DNA of 64,000 bases from contig DIPH01000002.1 of the NCBI GenBank assembly GCA_002424045.1, positions 10,025 to 74,024 of the forward strand. The letters are read 5' to 3'. The notes under the pieces are model-generated. The model made no database searches. It saw nothing but the letters and a program-made list of their open reading frames with translations, and had not been told where the DNA came from. The position numbers and the translations under genes were made by a program. This document shows, piece after piece, positions 51,774-60,488 of the stretch. The stretch's first letter is position 1, and each line of letters starts with the position of its first letter. The stretch is from Firmicutes bacterium UBA5493 (lineage in GTDB: Bacteria; Bacillota; Limnochordia; Darwinibacteriales; Darwinibacteriaceae).

Positions 51774-52970
51774 ATGAAAAATGAAGATTTAAAACGAATG
51801 GGCTTTGCCACCCAGGCAATTCATGGCGGTCATCACCCAAATGCAGCGGGGGCGTTAGTGACACCCATTTATCAAGCATCTACATTCCGCTTTGACTCCG
51901 CGGAACAAGGAGCTAGGCGGTTCGCTTTGGAAGAAGAAGGCTATATCTATACCAGACTCGGCAACCCTAACTCCACCGAGCTTGAGCAAAAAATAGCTCT
52001 GCTGGAAGGCGCAGAAGCAGCTGTATCCACAGGTTCCGGAATGGGAGCCATAACTTCGGCCTTCTGGAGTGCCCTTGAGCCTGGAGATCACATTTTAGCT
52101 GGTAAAACCCTATATGGCTGTACTTTTGCCTTTCTAAACCATGGCGTCAGCAAGTTTGGTGTTGAGACCACCTTCGTTGACACCACCAACATAGATGAGG
52201 TAAGGAGAGCTTTACGGTCTAATACAAAGATAATCTACCTCGAATCTCCCGCCAATCCCACAATGGCCATTGCTGATATTGCGGCTATCAGTGCTTTGGC
52301 CCACGAAATTCCTGGTTGTCTGGTCTTTGTGGATAACACGTATTGCACTCCATACATACAAAAGCCCATCGAACTTGGTGCCGATGTGGTCTTACATTCG
52401 GCCACAAAGTACCTTAACGGACATGGCGATGTGATAGCAGGCATTGTTGCCGGAAAAAAGGAATTCATGGATCAGGTGCGCTATTTTGGTCTCAAAGACA
52501 TGACTGGATCGGTTCTAAGTCCTTTCGATGCCTACCTCATCTGCCGTGGTTTGAAGACTCTGGCCTTGCGGATGGAAAAACATTGTGCCAATGCCCAAGT
52601 CGTAGCGGAGTTTCTCCAAGGGCACCGAGCCATCGACACAGTCTATTATCCCGGTCTTGATAGCTTCCCACAGTTTGAATTGGCGAAAAAGCAAATGCGC
52701 TTACCAGGGGCCATGATCGCCTTCGAGCTTAATGGCGGCGTCGAAGCAGGTAGAACTCTAATGAACAATGTCTGCCTCTGCACCCTAGCGGTGAGCCTAG
52801 GAGATACGGAGACACTGATTCAACATCCCGCCACGATGACCCATTCGCCCTACGCTCCTGAAGAAAGGGAGCTCTACGGCATCAGCGATGGGCTCGTCCG
52901 TCTATCGATAGGGCTAGAGGATCCAGAGGACATCATCGCAGACCTCAAGGCAGTTCTCGATACACTGTAA
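51774..52970 (+). CDS. megL: methionine gamma-lyase (Cys/Met-metabolism PLP enzyme)
   Basis: 398 residues from the second of two adjacent ATGs, which is better spaced from GGAGGGG. It is a fold-type I PLP enzyme: YTRLGNPN, SGMGAI, VDNTYCTPYIQKPIELGADVV in pieces, and the PLP lysine Lys212 in HSATKYLNG. Cys116 in LYGCTFAF is the residue that distinguishes methionine gamma-lyase from cystathionine enzymes. It splits methionine to methanethiol, ammonia and 2-oxobutyrate; PFOR could oxidise the oxo acid. Other sulfur amino acids may also be substrates. Confidence 0.9.
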   Translation: MKNEDLKRMGFATQAIHGGHHPNAAGALVTPIYQASTFRFDSAEQGARRFALEEEGYIYTRLGNPNSTELEQKIALLEGAEAAVSTGSGMGAITSAFWSALEPGDHILAGKTLYGCTFAFLNHGVSKFGVETTFVDTTNIDEVRRALRSNTKIIYLESPANPTMAIADIAAISALAHEIPGCLVFVDNTYCTPYIQKPIELGADVVLHSATKYLNGHGDVIAGIVAGKKEFMDQVRYFGLKDMTGSVLSPFDAYLICRGLKTLALRMEKHCANAQVVAEFLQGHRAIDTVYYPGLDSFPQFELAKKQMRLPGAMIAFELNGGVEAGRTLMNNVCLCTLAVSLGDTETLIQHPATMTHSPYAPEERELYGISDGLVRLSIGLEDPEDIIADLKAVLDTL

Positions 52971-52979
52971 GATCAGCAA

Positions 52980-53017
52980 AGGAGTGCAGATACAGATTCT
53001 GTACTCCTCTTTTTCTA
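52980..53017 (+). terminator. terminator after methionine gamma-lyase
   Basis: An 11-bp stem with one G-T pair (AGGAGTGCAGA / TCTGTACTCCT) followed by CTTTTTC. Confidence 0.85.
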
Positions 53018-53027
53018 TGGCCTGATT

Positions 53028-53612
53028 TCACAGGTCTGCTCCAGTTCTAAGCTCTTGGCTCCGTAGCCCATACTCGCTCTTCAGTAGAGCCATGACCAAA
53101 CAATCTTCCCACATGTCACGATGTTTGATATAGGTGTATTGACGTAAGATGCCTTCTTTCTGAAACCCGAATTTTTCCAGGAGATGAATGGAGGCGGTAT
53201 TTTCCGGAAAAACAGAAGCTTGAATGCGATGCATTTCAATCTCGTTGAAGCCAAAGGGGATAAGCGCCTTCAATGCCTCCGACATAATTCCCTTATGCCA
53301 GTGTTCCATAGACAGTTCATAGCCCAGCTCTGCCCTGGAAAAATGATCAAAATCGCTAAAACCGCAAGTTCCGATTACCTTATCATGGGGCTTTAGAGTG
53401 ATTCCCCAACGAATGGACTGCTCTTCCTCATACCCTGTTTTAAAAAAACGTACAAAACCCCTGCCCTCTGCAATTGTCCTTGGCCACCAATCATAGAATC
53501 TAGCGAGCTCTGCGGTGAAATATCCTTGAATATCAGGACCGTCCTCATACCTAAGCTGACGCAAGACCAACCTCTCTGTCTCCAAGACAGGAAACTGTGT
53601 GAAGAACGACAT
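53028..53612 (-). CDS. RimJ/RimL-type GNAT acetyltransferase
   Basis: 194 residues. FPVLETERLVLRQLRYEDG is the N-terminal signature, with GYELSMEHWHKGIMSEALKAL as the acetyl-CoA region and NTASIHLLEKFGFQKEG at the end. AAGGTGG precedes ATG 53612. Relatives acetylate ribosomal protein N-termini or small molecules; the target is not known. Convergent with methionine gamma-lyase. Confidence 0.9.
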   Translation of the reverse strand: MSFFTQFPVLETERLVLRQLRYEDGPDIQGYFTAELARFYDWWPRTIAEGRGFVRFFKTGYEEEQSIRWGITLKPHDKVIGTCGFSDFDHFSRAELGYELSMEHWHKGIMSEALKALIPFGFNEIEMHRIQASVFPENTASIHLLEKFGFQKEGILRQYTYIKHRDMWEDCLVMALLKSEYGLRSQELRTGADL

Positions 53613-53671
53613 ACATCTACCAATCCACCTTGTTTTTTGTGCTTACGATCCTAGTCTATCACATTTAGCAC

Positions 53672-53701
53672 GAAAAGGAATCCATCCTCGCGGATGGATT
53701 C
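53672..53701 (-). terminator. terminator of the small cysteine-containing protein gene
   Basis: GAATCCATCC / GGATGGATTC 10-bp stem; on the minus strand it is followed by CCTTTTCG. Confidence 0.75.
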
Positions 53702-53724
53702 ACGTAATTTCCCCTCTACAGCAC

Positions 53725-53982
53725 TTAACTGTTAGGTGGAAACGGCGGCTCAGGTGCTTCAACCAGAGCTACAACATGCTGGCAGGGGATGACCACCCTT
53801 TGCCAGCCACACAAATCTACAACCGGGCGCCTAAATACCAGGTAGGTTTCTTGGACTTGAATCAGCTGCCATTCCGCCCCATACAGAGCGTTCTCATCAT
53901 TGGACAAAATGATGTAAGCCCAACGATTGATGAAGTTTTCCCAAGCTTCTGGACAACTGCAACACACATTTCTGTAACCCAT
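53725..53982 (-). CDS. small hypothetical protein with a CCxC motif
   Basis: 85 residues from ATG 53982; GGAGGG lies 6 bases upstream (a closer ATG at 53988 abuts that site). The N-terminus carries CCSC, followed by aromatic-rich WENFINRWAYIIL and a beta-rich remainder with two further cysteines (DLCGW, VIPCQ), ending in a proline-rich tail. It has its own terminator. No family recognised. The antiparallel plus-strand frame at 53599-54042 lacks such signals and is taken as a shadow. Confidence 0.62.
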   Translation of the reverse strand: MGYRNVCCSCPEAWENFINRWAYIILSNDENALYGAEWQLIQVQETYLVFRRPVVDLCGWQRVVIPCQHVVALVEAPEPPFPPNS

Positions 53983-54116
53983 CTTCATCCCTCCTTCTCC
54001 TCACTATATGAACGAAGAGGACTAAGAGACATGGTGCTATAGTACTGAGTTTCGCCTCCAGAGGAACATGGTATCCATTTCTCAATACTATGCAGTAGGA
54101 AATGGAGGTTCAGGCT

Positions 54117-55130
54117 ATGTCTAAAAAAGTGCAAATCGGGCTTCTTTCACCGTTCTTCCTACCACTAGCAGGCTATGAAGAGTCCGCTCGTCATCTCGAT
54201 TTGGATTTAGTCATGGTAACACCAAATAGAATTAATTGGAAAAGCCAGGAGGTCTATGGCCTTATCTACAATGGACAGGCTTGGATAGAAGACAACGTCC
54301 CCCTTCCTCGCTCTCTATACAACCGCTATTACGGGCCCAAGCCGAAGATCGTTAGCCGGCTAGAGGCTGCTCTTGGCAAGAACAAGATCTTCAATCACAT
54401 CACTCGCTTTGACAAATGGATCATCCACCAGCTTTTGGCAAAATCCACCCTCAAGGCCTATCTCCCCGCAACAGCCCTTTATACCCCACAACAACTCACT
54501 CACTATCTTGGGCGCTTTGGGCGAGTGATCCTCAAACCCGTCTCTGGCCAATTGGGAACAAAAATCTACCTGATAACCGCAGAACGGGGCGTATATTACC
54601 TTCATCACGGCACCAAGTCGGCCATTGCCCACTTTTTTTCTCTGGAGGATCTTCTAGCAAACCTAGAATCGATGATCGACAAAGATTTTCTGATACAGGA
54701 GTTCCTGCCCCTAGCCTCTGTGGATGGGCGAGTATTTGATGTACGTTTTCTGGTGCAAAAGAATGGCAAAGGAGAGTGGCAAGTCACAGGGATGCTCAGT
54801 CGGTTAGCACTGCGTTATTCCTATGTCACCAATCTCAGCCAGGCCATCCTTCCTGTCGAAGAGGTGCTTGGCAAGCTACTACCAAACCTCGACATCGTGA
54901 CCAAACTGACAGAGATCAGCATCACGGCAGCACAGATGGTAGAAGGATCCCTAGGCTCCCTCGGTGAGCTTAGTGTTGACTTTGGCCTTGGTAGCAAGGG
55001 TAGCGTTTGGATCATTGAACTCAACGCCAAACCTATGAAAAGCATCTTCGCGGGTTTGGCCGATAACCAACTTATGCAAACCATTTATAGCCAGCCCCTA
55101 CTCTACGCCCTGTACCTGGCTAGCGTTTAA
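54117..55130 (+). CDS. YheC/YheD-like ATP-grasp protein (spore-coat associated family)
   Basis: 337 residues from ATG 54117, with GGAGG 8 bases upstream. ATP-grasp features are visible: RVILKPVSGQLGTKIY (ATP-binding lysine), FLIQEFLPL, FDVRFLVQ and WIIELNAKPM (metal ligands Glu/Asn). YheC/YheD proteins of Bacillus are found on endospores; what they ligate is not established. Their presence is a hint that the organism sporulates. Monocistronic. Confidence 0.85.
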   Translation: MSKKVQIGLLSPFFLPLAGYEESARHLDLDLVMVTPNRINWKSQEVYGLIYNGQAWIEDNVPLPRSLYNRYYGPKPKIVSRLEAALGKNKIFNHITRFDKWIIHQLLAKSTLKAYLPATALYTPQQLTHYLGRFGRVILKPVSGQLGTKIYLITAERGVYYLHHGTKSAIAHFFSLEDLLANLESMIDKDFLIQEFLPLASVDGRVFDVRFLVQKNGKGEWQVTGMLSRLALRYSYVTNLSQAILPVEEVLGKLLPNLDIVTKLTEISITAAQMVEGSLGSLGELSVDFGLGSKGSVWIIELNAKPMKSIFAGLADNQLMQTIYSQPLLYALYLASV

Positions 55131-55441
55131 CCTTTTCTTAACGTACCCAGACTTTACCACATTTTTTAGAGCTCCACGGGCTAGAAGGCTCTGCGCAATG
55201 TTCTTCACGAATTTCCCATCAGAAAACTCCCCCAAACACACCCCCTTTGACCTGCGGGTTTATACTCAATTGTTAATTTCTCTTTTTGTTTGCAGGATTT
55301 TCGTACTTTAGCCATAATTACTACACTGATACACCTGTAACAGTGACACATTTCCACACAATACGCTCAAAGGGGTGGTGCGGGGGGTAACGTTCTTGTT
55401 TTGCATGCACTGAACAAGATATGAAAAGGAAGGTGACTTGT
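55131..55441 (+). promoter_or_regulatory. 311-base leader with candidate promoter of the peptide importer operon
   Basis: TTGCAG (55290-55295) - 17 bases - CATAAT (55313-55318) is the best promoter candidate, leaving a leader of about 115 bases. The leader contains TGTAACAGTGACACA and a G-rich GGGGTGGTGCGGGGGG stretch, but I see no known riboswitch. The first 150 bases after the YheC/D-like gene hold nothing recognisable beyond T-rich runs. Confidence 0.45.
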
Positions 55442-57910
55442 GTGTCAAACCGTAAGTTAACTATTAGCGTTCTGGTAACAGTTTTGTTGTTAGCGATGGC
55501 ATTCAGCGTCGGCGCCGAAGAAAAACGTATGGCAACTTGGGTAGATGAAGTGATCATCGTTGAAGAACCATCCGTTACCAACGCCGTTGCTCGTTTGCAA
55601 GCCGGTGATATTGATGTTTATTCATCCACATCAACCGAACCAGTTCCATTTGCTACAATACTCAGTGATCCAAACCTCGATTATTATCAGACATTTGGAT
55701 CCTATAGCGAAATCACATGGAATCCCGTAGGACCAACCTTCGAAGATGGTCGTTTTAATCCGTTCGGTGTCCGCAGAATTCGCGAGGCTACAAACTGGCT
55801 CATCGATCGGGACTACATTGCGCAAGAACTATATGGCGGACTAGCTCTTCCAAAATCCACCATGTTGAACAATGCCTATGTTGACTATTCCCGTGTTGTA
55901 GAAACCGCTCGCGCCCTCGAATTCAAATACGCCTATAACTTTGACTTGGCGAAGGAAGTAATCACAGAAGAAATGATGGCCGCCGGTGCTTCACTTGTTG
56001 ATGGCAAGTGGCACTATAATGGTCAGCCAATCGAACTCTTAATTTTAGCCAGAAGCGAAGATCAACGCAAGGCAGTCGGTGACTACTTGGCTGATCAGCT
56101 AGAAGCTGTCGGCTTTATCGCAACCGTCGATTATCGTTCTGGTGCAGAAGCCTCCCCAATCTGGATGATGGGCGATCCATGGCAAGGCCAATGGCATGCC
56201 TACACTGGTGGATGGGGTGCTGGTGCAGTTTACCGGGATCAAGGTCATATCTTTGACCAAATGTATACCCGCAGAACCATGAGCCAACCTCTCTGGCAGG
56301 CCCTAGAACCAATTCCTGAGCTCGACGAAATCTCCGAAATGCTTTATTATAAGAGATTCTCGACCATGGAAGAAAGAAACGCACTGTATTCCAGAGCTTT
56401 GGAGCTCGCTTTCGAAGACTCGCCTCGTGTTTACACTGTTGACCAAATCTCCTATGTACCACGCCGTGCTGACGTCAGTGTAGCTTCTGACTTAGCCCAA
56501 GGTATGTCCAGTACCGCCCTGTGGCCAAGTACGCTTCGCCGCGGTGATGAAGTTGGTGGTACAGTGACAATTGGTGCACAGCAAGTACTCGTTGAGCCAT
56601 GGAACCCCGTTGGCGGCTCCAACTGGACCTTCGATCAATTGCCAATGAGAGCCACCTTCGATCGTGGATTCATCAGTAATCCATTTACTGGTAACTACAT
56701 GCCTCACCGCATCGAGAAGATCGAAGTCACCGTACAAGAAGGCCTACCCGTCGCCAAAGACCCAGCATCTGACTGGGTAACCCTTGAGTTTGCACCTGAA
56801 ATCCAAGTGCCTGGCGATGCCTGGCTTTACTGGGATGGATCTCTCGGACGCATGGTTACTGTTGCTGAGAAGTATCCAGAAGGCTTAACAGCCCCTCGCC
56901 ATACCGTCGTGCACTATCGCGAAGATATGTTTGACACTGTAACATGGCATGATGGTAGCCCATATACAGTTGGTGACATGTTGCTCCCAACAATCCTCGA
57001 TTGGGATCGCGGATTCGAAGAGAGCGATGTTTTCGACCCAGCACAAGAAGCTAGCGTCAAGACTGCAATGAACAACGCCCGTGGTTGGAGAATCATCTCC
57101 CTCGACCCGTTTGTTTATGAACTCTGGTCACAATCGTGGTATATTGATGCTGAGCAAAACATTGGCGACATGTTCGCCCCATACTACAACTATGGTGCAC
57201 AACCTTGGCATACACTTGTTCTAGGTATGATGGCTGAGACAAATGGCGAATTAGCCTTTACAGCATCTAAAGCTAATACTCTAGATGCCGAGTGGCTCGG
57301 TTATAACATGGGACCAAGCTTGCCAATTCTTGACAAGCATCTTGACATTGCAATTGACACCAACTTCCTCCCATATGCAGACTTCTTGAGTCAATACATT
57401 CCCGAGGAAGAAATTGCCAGCCGCTATGCAAACGCCAAAGCCTGGTATCAAGAAAAAGGTCACTTCTGGATTGGTAACGGTCCTATGTACCTCGAAAAGG
57501 CCTACCCAACCGAAAGAATGGTCCACCTCAAGCGCTATGAGAACTACTCAGAGCCTGCAGATAAGTGGTCCATGTTTGACCAACCAAGGATCGCCGAAGC
57601 AGAAATTTCCGGACCTGCTCGTGTCAGAGCCGGCAGCGAAATCGCTCTCGAAGTCGAAATCACCTTCGCAGGCGAACCGTATGAGACAGAGTTCATCTCG
57701 GAAGTAAAATACATCGTTCTGGATGCCACCGGTAGCGTTGCTATCAGCGGTTATGCAAGTCCAGTAGCTGATGGACTGTTCGAGATCGTCCTAACCGGCG
57801 AACAAACAAAACAGCTGCCTATCGGTTCCAACACAATCGAAGCGATCGTACTCCCAACACTCGTAGCCAGCGCAACGTTTAGCGCACACACCTTCGTAAC
57901 CTTACCATAG
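55442..57910 (+). CDS. oligopeptide-type ABC substrate-binding protein with swapped domain order
   Basis: 822 residues from GTG 55442 (GGAAGGTG 6 bases upstream; ATG 55421 lacks a site). The signal peptide ends near VGAEE. Blocks of the SBP_bac_5 fold occur in unusual order. The usual second half comes first: AVARLQAGDIDVY, WNPVGPTF, VRRIREATNWLIDRDYIAQEL near residue 110, YNFDLAKEV, EDSPRVYTVDQ near 325. The usual N-terminal half comes after it: GGTVTIGAQQ near 370, TWHDGSPYTVGD near 503, IGNGPMYLEKAYPTE near 678. A C-terminal Ig-like domain of about 90 residues follows. It is probably tethered or free outside the membrane and delivers peptides or sugars to the downstream permeases. There is no lipobox, only a standard signal peptide. 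Confidence 0.85.
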   Translation: MSNRKLTISVLVTVLLLAMAFSVGAEEKRMATWVDEVIIVEEPSVTNAVARLQAGDIDVYSSTSTEPVPFATILSDPNLDYYQTFGSYSEITWNPVGPTFEDGRFNPFGVRRIREATNWLIDRDYIAQELYGGLALPKSTMLNNAYVDYSRVVETARALEFKYAYNFDLAKEVITEEMMAAGASLVDGKWHYNGQPIELLILARSEDQRKAVGDYLADQLEAVGFIATVDYRSGAEASPIWMMGDPWQGQWHAYTGGWGAGAVYRDQGHIFDQMYTRRTMSQPLWQALEPIPELDEISEMLYYKRFSTMEERNALYSRALELAFEDSPRVYTVDQISYVPRRADVSVASDLAQGMSSTALWPSTLRRGDEVGGTVTIGAQQVLVEPWNPVGGSNWTFDQLPMRATFDRGFISNPFTGNYMPHRIEKIEVTVQEGLPVAKDPASDWVTLEFAPEIQVPGDAWLYWDGSLGRMVTVAEKYPEGLTAPRHTVVHYREDMFDTVTWHDGSPYTVGDMLLPTILDWDRGFEESDVFDPAQEASVKTAMNNARGWRIISLDPFVYELWSQSWYIDAEQNIGDMFAPYYNYGAQPWHTLVLGMMAETNGELAFTASKANTLDAEWLGYNMGPSLPILDKHLDIAIDTNFLPYADFLSQYIPEEEIASRYANAKAWYQEKGHFWIGNGPMYLEKAYPTERMVHLKRYENYSEPADKWSMFDQPRIAEAEISGPARVRAGSEIALEVEITFAGEPYETEFISEVKYIVLDATGSVAISGYASPVADGLFEIVLTGEQTKQLPIGSNTIEAIVLPTLVASATFSAHTFVTLP

Positions 57911-57942
57911 GTGGGAGACGGAAATACCAACGCTAGACTCTA

Positions 57943-57973
57943 AAGCGAGGGCGTGGAGTCCACGCCCTCGCTT
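57943..57973 (+). terminator. perfect hairpin between binding protein and permease genes
   Basis: A 14-bp perfect stem (AAGCGAGGGCGTGG / CCACGCCCTCGCTT) with a 3-base loop and a weak T tract. Inside an operon such a hairpin usually makes the binding protein more abundant than the permeases through partial termination or 3'-end protection. Confidence 0.75.
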
Positions 57974-58008
57974 CTTCTGTTCCAGATCAATACCGGGAGG
58001 TATATGAA

Positions 58009-59142
58009 ATGCAAAATATTGAAACTGCGCAAGGGCAGTCTGCGGTAGTGCGTCAACGCAGGCTAAGTAGTCTGAACCGCGTTCTCAAATATGTACTCGT
58101 GCGGGGACTGACCTTGCTCGTCACAGTTACGATCGGAGTATACCTAGCCATCTTGATCGCTAATGGCGGCGGCTACGTAGACGAGATGCGCAAGGGGCAA
58201 ATTCGAGAATCGGTTTCCATACAAATGGCTGGCGACCCTGAAAATGCATTCTTGACGATCCAAGAGCGTCGGGCGCTCGAGGAAAGTTTGGTAAATACAC
58301 AAATTCAGCAACTAGGCCTGCATCGCCCGTTTGCGATCAGGAGTTTTGAGTATCTATGGAACGGTCTCACCCTCGATTTAGGACGCGCGGATTATCTTCT
58401 AAGTGATAGCGGTTCCCGTCAGGTCCGCAGTATCCTGGGAGAACGTTTAGGGCCAACGCTGCTCTTGATGGCTACTGGCCAGCTTCTCCTGTTTTTCAGC
58501 TCGCTGGCTTTGGGACTCTTCCTGTCACGGCGTTATGGAAGTTTCTTAGATAAATTTATTATCGCAATGGCGCCTACTAGTTCGGCACCAGCGTGGTTTT
58601 ACGGCATGTTCCTCATCTTAGTATTTGCCGCCGTGCTTGGATGGTTGCCATTTGGTGGCATGGTTGGTGCACCGCCACCTGAGAGCTCCTTTTGGCGTTT
58701 CATGAGCATTCTAAAACACATGATTTTGCCTGTGACTGCTCTGCTAGTTTCCTCGGTTTTCTCCGGTGCCTACTCGCGACGGACATTTTTCTTAATTTAC
58801 TCCAGCGAGGATTATGTGGAGATGGCTAAGGCTAAAGGACTATCGGACCGGGAAATCGAACGCCGTTATGTACTGAGACCAACACTCCCCACAATCATTA
58901 CGAGTTTTATGCTAACCATTATTGGGCTGTGGACAGGTGCCATCGTATTTGAGACGGTATTTAACTGGCCAGGAATCGGACGCTTAACACAGCAGGCCAT
59001 TAACATGTTTGATACGCCCGTCATTGTGGCTACCACTGTGATTTATGCCTACCTTTTGGCAGTCACTGTCTTCTTGCTCGATATTATCTACGCCTTGGTT
59101 GACCCCAGAGTGAAAATAGGTGGAGGTGGAACTAAGTCATGA
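58009..59142 (+). CDS. ABC transporter permease, DppB/OppB type
   Basis: 377 residues with six membrane helices, the first about residues 30-52. A roughly 75-residue extracytoplasmic stretch follows helix 1 (GGYVDEMRKGQI and on). The EAA loop EDYVEMAKAKGLSDREIERRYVLRP contacts the ATPases, and TVIYAYLLAVTVFLLDIIYALVDPRV is the typical C-terminus. The start ATG 58009 has GGGAGG upstream. It pairs with the DppC-type permease, which it overlaps by 4 bases. Confidence 0.92.
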   Translation: MQNIETAQGQSAVVRQRRLSSLNRVLKYVLVRGLTLLVTVTIGVYLAILIANGGGYVDEMRKGQIRESVSIQMAGDPENAFLTIQERRALEESLVNTQIQQLGLHRPFAIRSFEYLWNGLTLDLGRADYLLSDSGSRQVRSILGERLGPTLLLMATGQLLLFFSSLALGLFLSRRYGSFLDKFIIAMAPTSSAPAWFYGMFLILVFAAVLGWLPFGGMVGAPPPESSFWRFMSILKHMILPVTALLVSSVFSGAYSRRTFFLIYSSEDYVEMAKAKGLSDREIERRYVLRPTLPTIITSFMLTIIGLWTGAIVFETVFNWPGIGRLTQQAINMFDTPVIVATTVIYAYLLAVTVFLLDIIYALVDPRVKIGGGGTKS

Positions 59143-60482
59143 AAGCAACCCTAAGCAATGCTTTTCGCCAAATCAGAAGCTATCCTTCGGCAGTTGTGGG
59201 AAGCATCATCATTCTATTACTGATATTCATGGCTATCTATGCAATGGTCGCTATACCTTATAGTGAGGCCGTTAGGCTTTGGCGCGGAGCAGACAATGTC
59301 TGGATCGAGACTCCTCGTAATGCCGCCCCCGCTTGGTTCAATTACTTCTATCGTGAGAAGCAGCCAGAATCGATCATCATGAGAACCACCGATGATCCTA
59401 GCCTGAAACAAGTGGTGGACTTAGGTGGCGGCGTTGCCACGTCTGATTTCGTTTTTGAATTTGATTATCAGTATGATGGTTTCCCGACAGAGTTATCTGT
59501 CTTCTTTGATGCCCAGTATGTTGCCGCCCGTCCTAACGTCGCTCTTAAATGGATAGCTCCCGATGGCCGCGAAATTCCCCTTGCTGATCTGTCAGTTCGA
59601 ACCAGTGAGAACTATTCCATTTCCCAAGACACAAAAATAACACGCAGACTAGGCGGAGTCACGCCTGAAAAGGGACTTTTTGCAGATCCAAAGAACCCTG
59701 ATAAAGTCCTCAAAGGCACCTATCAACTCGTGGGTGAAGGCCTTGTCTTTGAAGAAGGTTCCAACGTTGATGTTTCCATGGTTATCTATGGCAAACTGTA
59801 TGGACTTGCGGGAACCGATCATCGTCGCCGTGATATTACGGTTGCACTACTCTGGGGTACTCCAGTCGCCTTGGCCTTTGGCTTAGTGGCTGCTGTTGGT
59901 TCTTCCATTGCCACGATGTTCTTAGGAGCAGCTTCCGTGTGGTTTGGCGGTTGGATTGACTGGCTGATTCGCAGAATTAATGAGGTTGTGATGATCCTGC
60001 CCCTCTTGCCCATTCTCATCATGGTTGGACTCTTCTACTCCCGAAGTATCTGGGTCATTTTGGGTGTAGTAATCGTACTTGGGATCTTCGGTTCGGGGAT
60101 TCTTAGCTACCGAGCCATGTTCTTACAGGTGAAGGAGTCAGGCTATATTGATGCCGCCAGAGCCTATGGAGCAGGCAGTGGCCGGATCATTTTCCGTTAT
60201 ATGATCCCCAAGATTATTCCAACCTTGATTCCGGGATTCGTTACTCAAGTGCCTGCATTCGTGTTCCTCGAAGCGACGTTAGCAGTCCTCGGTTTGGGTG
60301 ATCCCGTATTACCAACGTGGGGTAAACTTCTCAATGATGCCCAAGCGAATGGCGCGTTATTGAACGGATACTTCTATTGGGTATTGGAGCCCGCGTTCTT
60401 GCTCATGTTAGCTGGGTTAGGATTTGCCATGCTTGGTTTTGCCCTTGACCGCATCTTCAACCCACGCCTAAGGGGGATATAG
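59139..60482 (+). CDS. ABC transporter permease, DppC/OppC type, with large external insert
   Basis: 447 residues, clearly longer than the usual 280-300. After the first helix (about 18-40), roughly 180 residues of hydrophilic beta-rich sequence (to about residue 235) are inserted before the regular transmembrane domain, which begins at the RDITVALLWGTP region. The EAA loop SGYIDAARAYGAGSGRIIFRYMIP is intact. The insert is probably outside the cell and might contact the unusual binding protein. ATGA overlap with the upstream permease. Confidence 0.9.
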   Translation: MKATLSNAFRQIRSYPSAVVGSIIILLLIFMAIYAMVAIPYSEAVRLWRGADNVWIETPRNAAPAWFNYFYREKQPESIIMRTTDDPSLKQVVDLGGGVATSDFVFEFDYQYDGFPTELSVFFDAQYVAARPNVALKWIAPDGREIPLADLSVRTSENYSISQDTKITRRLGGVTPEKGLFADPKNPDKVLKGTYQLVGEGLVFEEGSNVDVSMVIYGKLYGLAGTDHRRRDITVALLWGTPVALAFGLVAAVGSSIATMFLGAASVWFGGWIDWLIRRINEVVMILPLLPILIMVGLFYSRSIWVILGVVIVLGIFGSGILSYRAMFLQVKESGYIDAARAYGAGSGRIIFRYMIPKIIPTLIPGFVTQVPAFVFLEATLAVLGLGDPVLPTWGKLLNDAQANGALLNGYFYWVLEPAFLLMLAGLGFAMLGFALDRIFNPRLRGI

Positions 60483-60488
60483 AATACT

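Noticed and set aside
53599..54042. 147-codon plus-strand frame opposite the small cysteine protein.
   Set aside because: No ribosome site and improbable composition; the antiparallel 85-codon gene has a ribosome site and a terminator.
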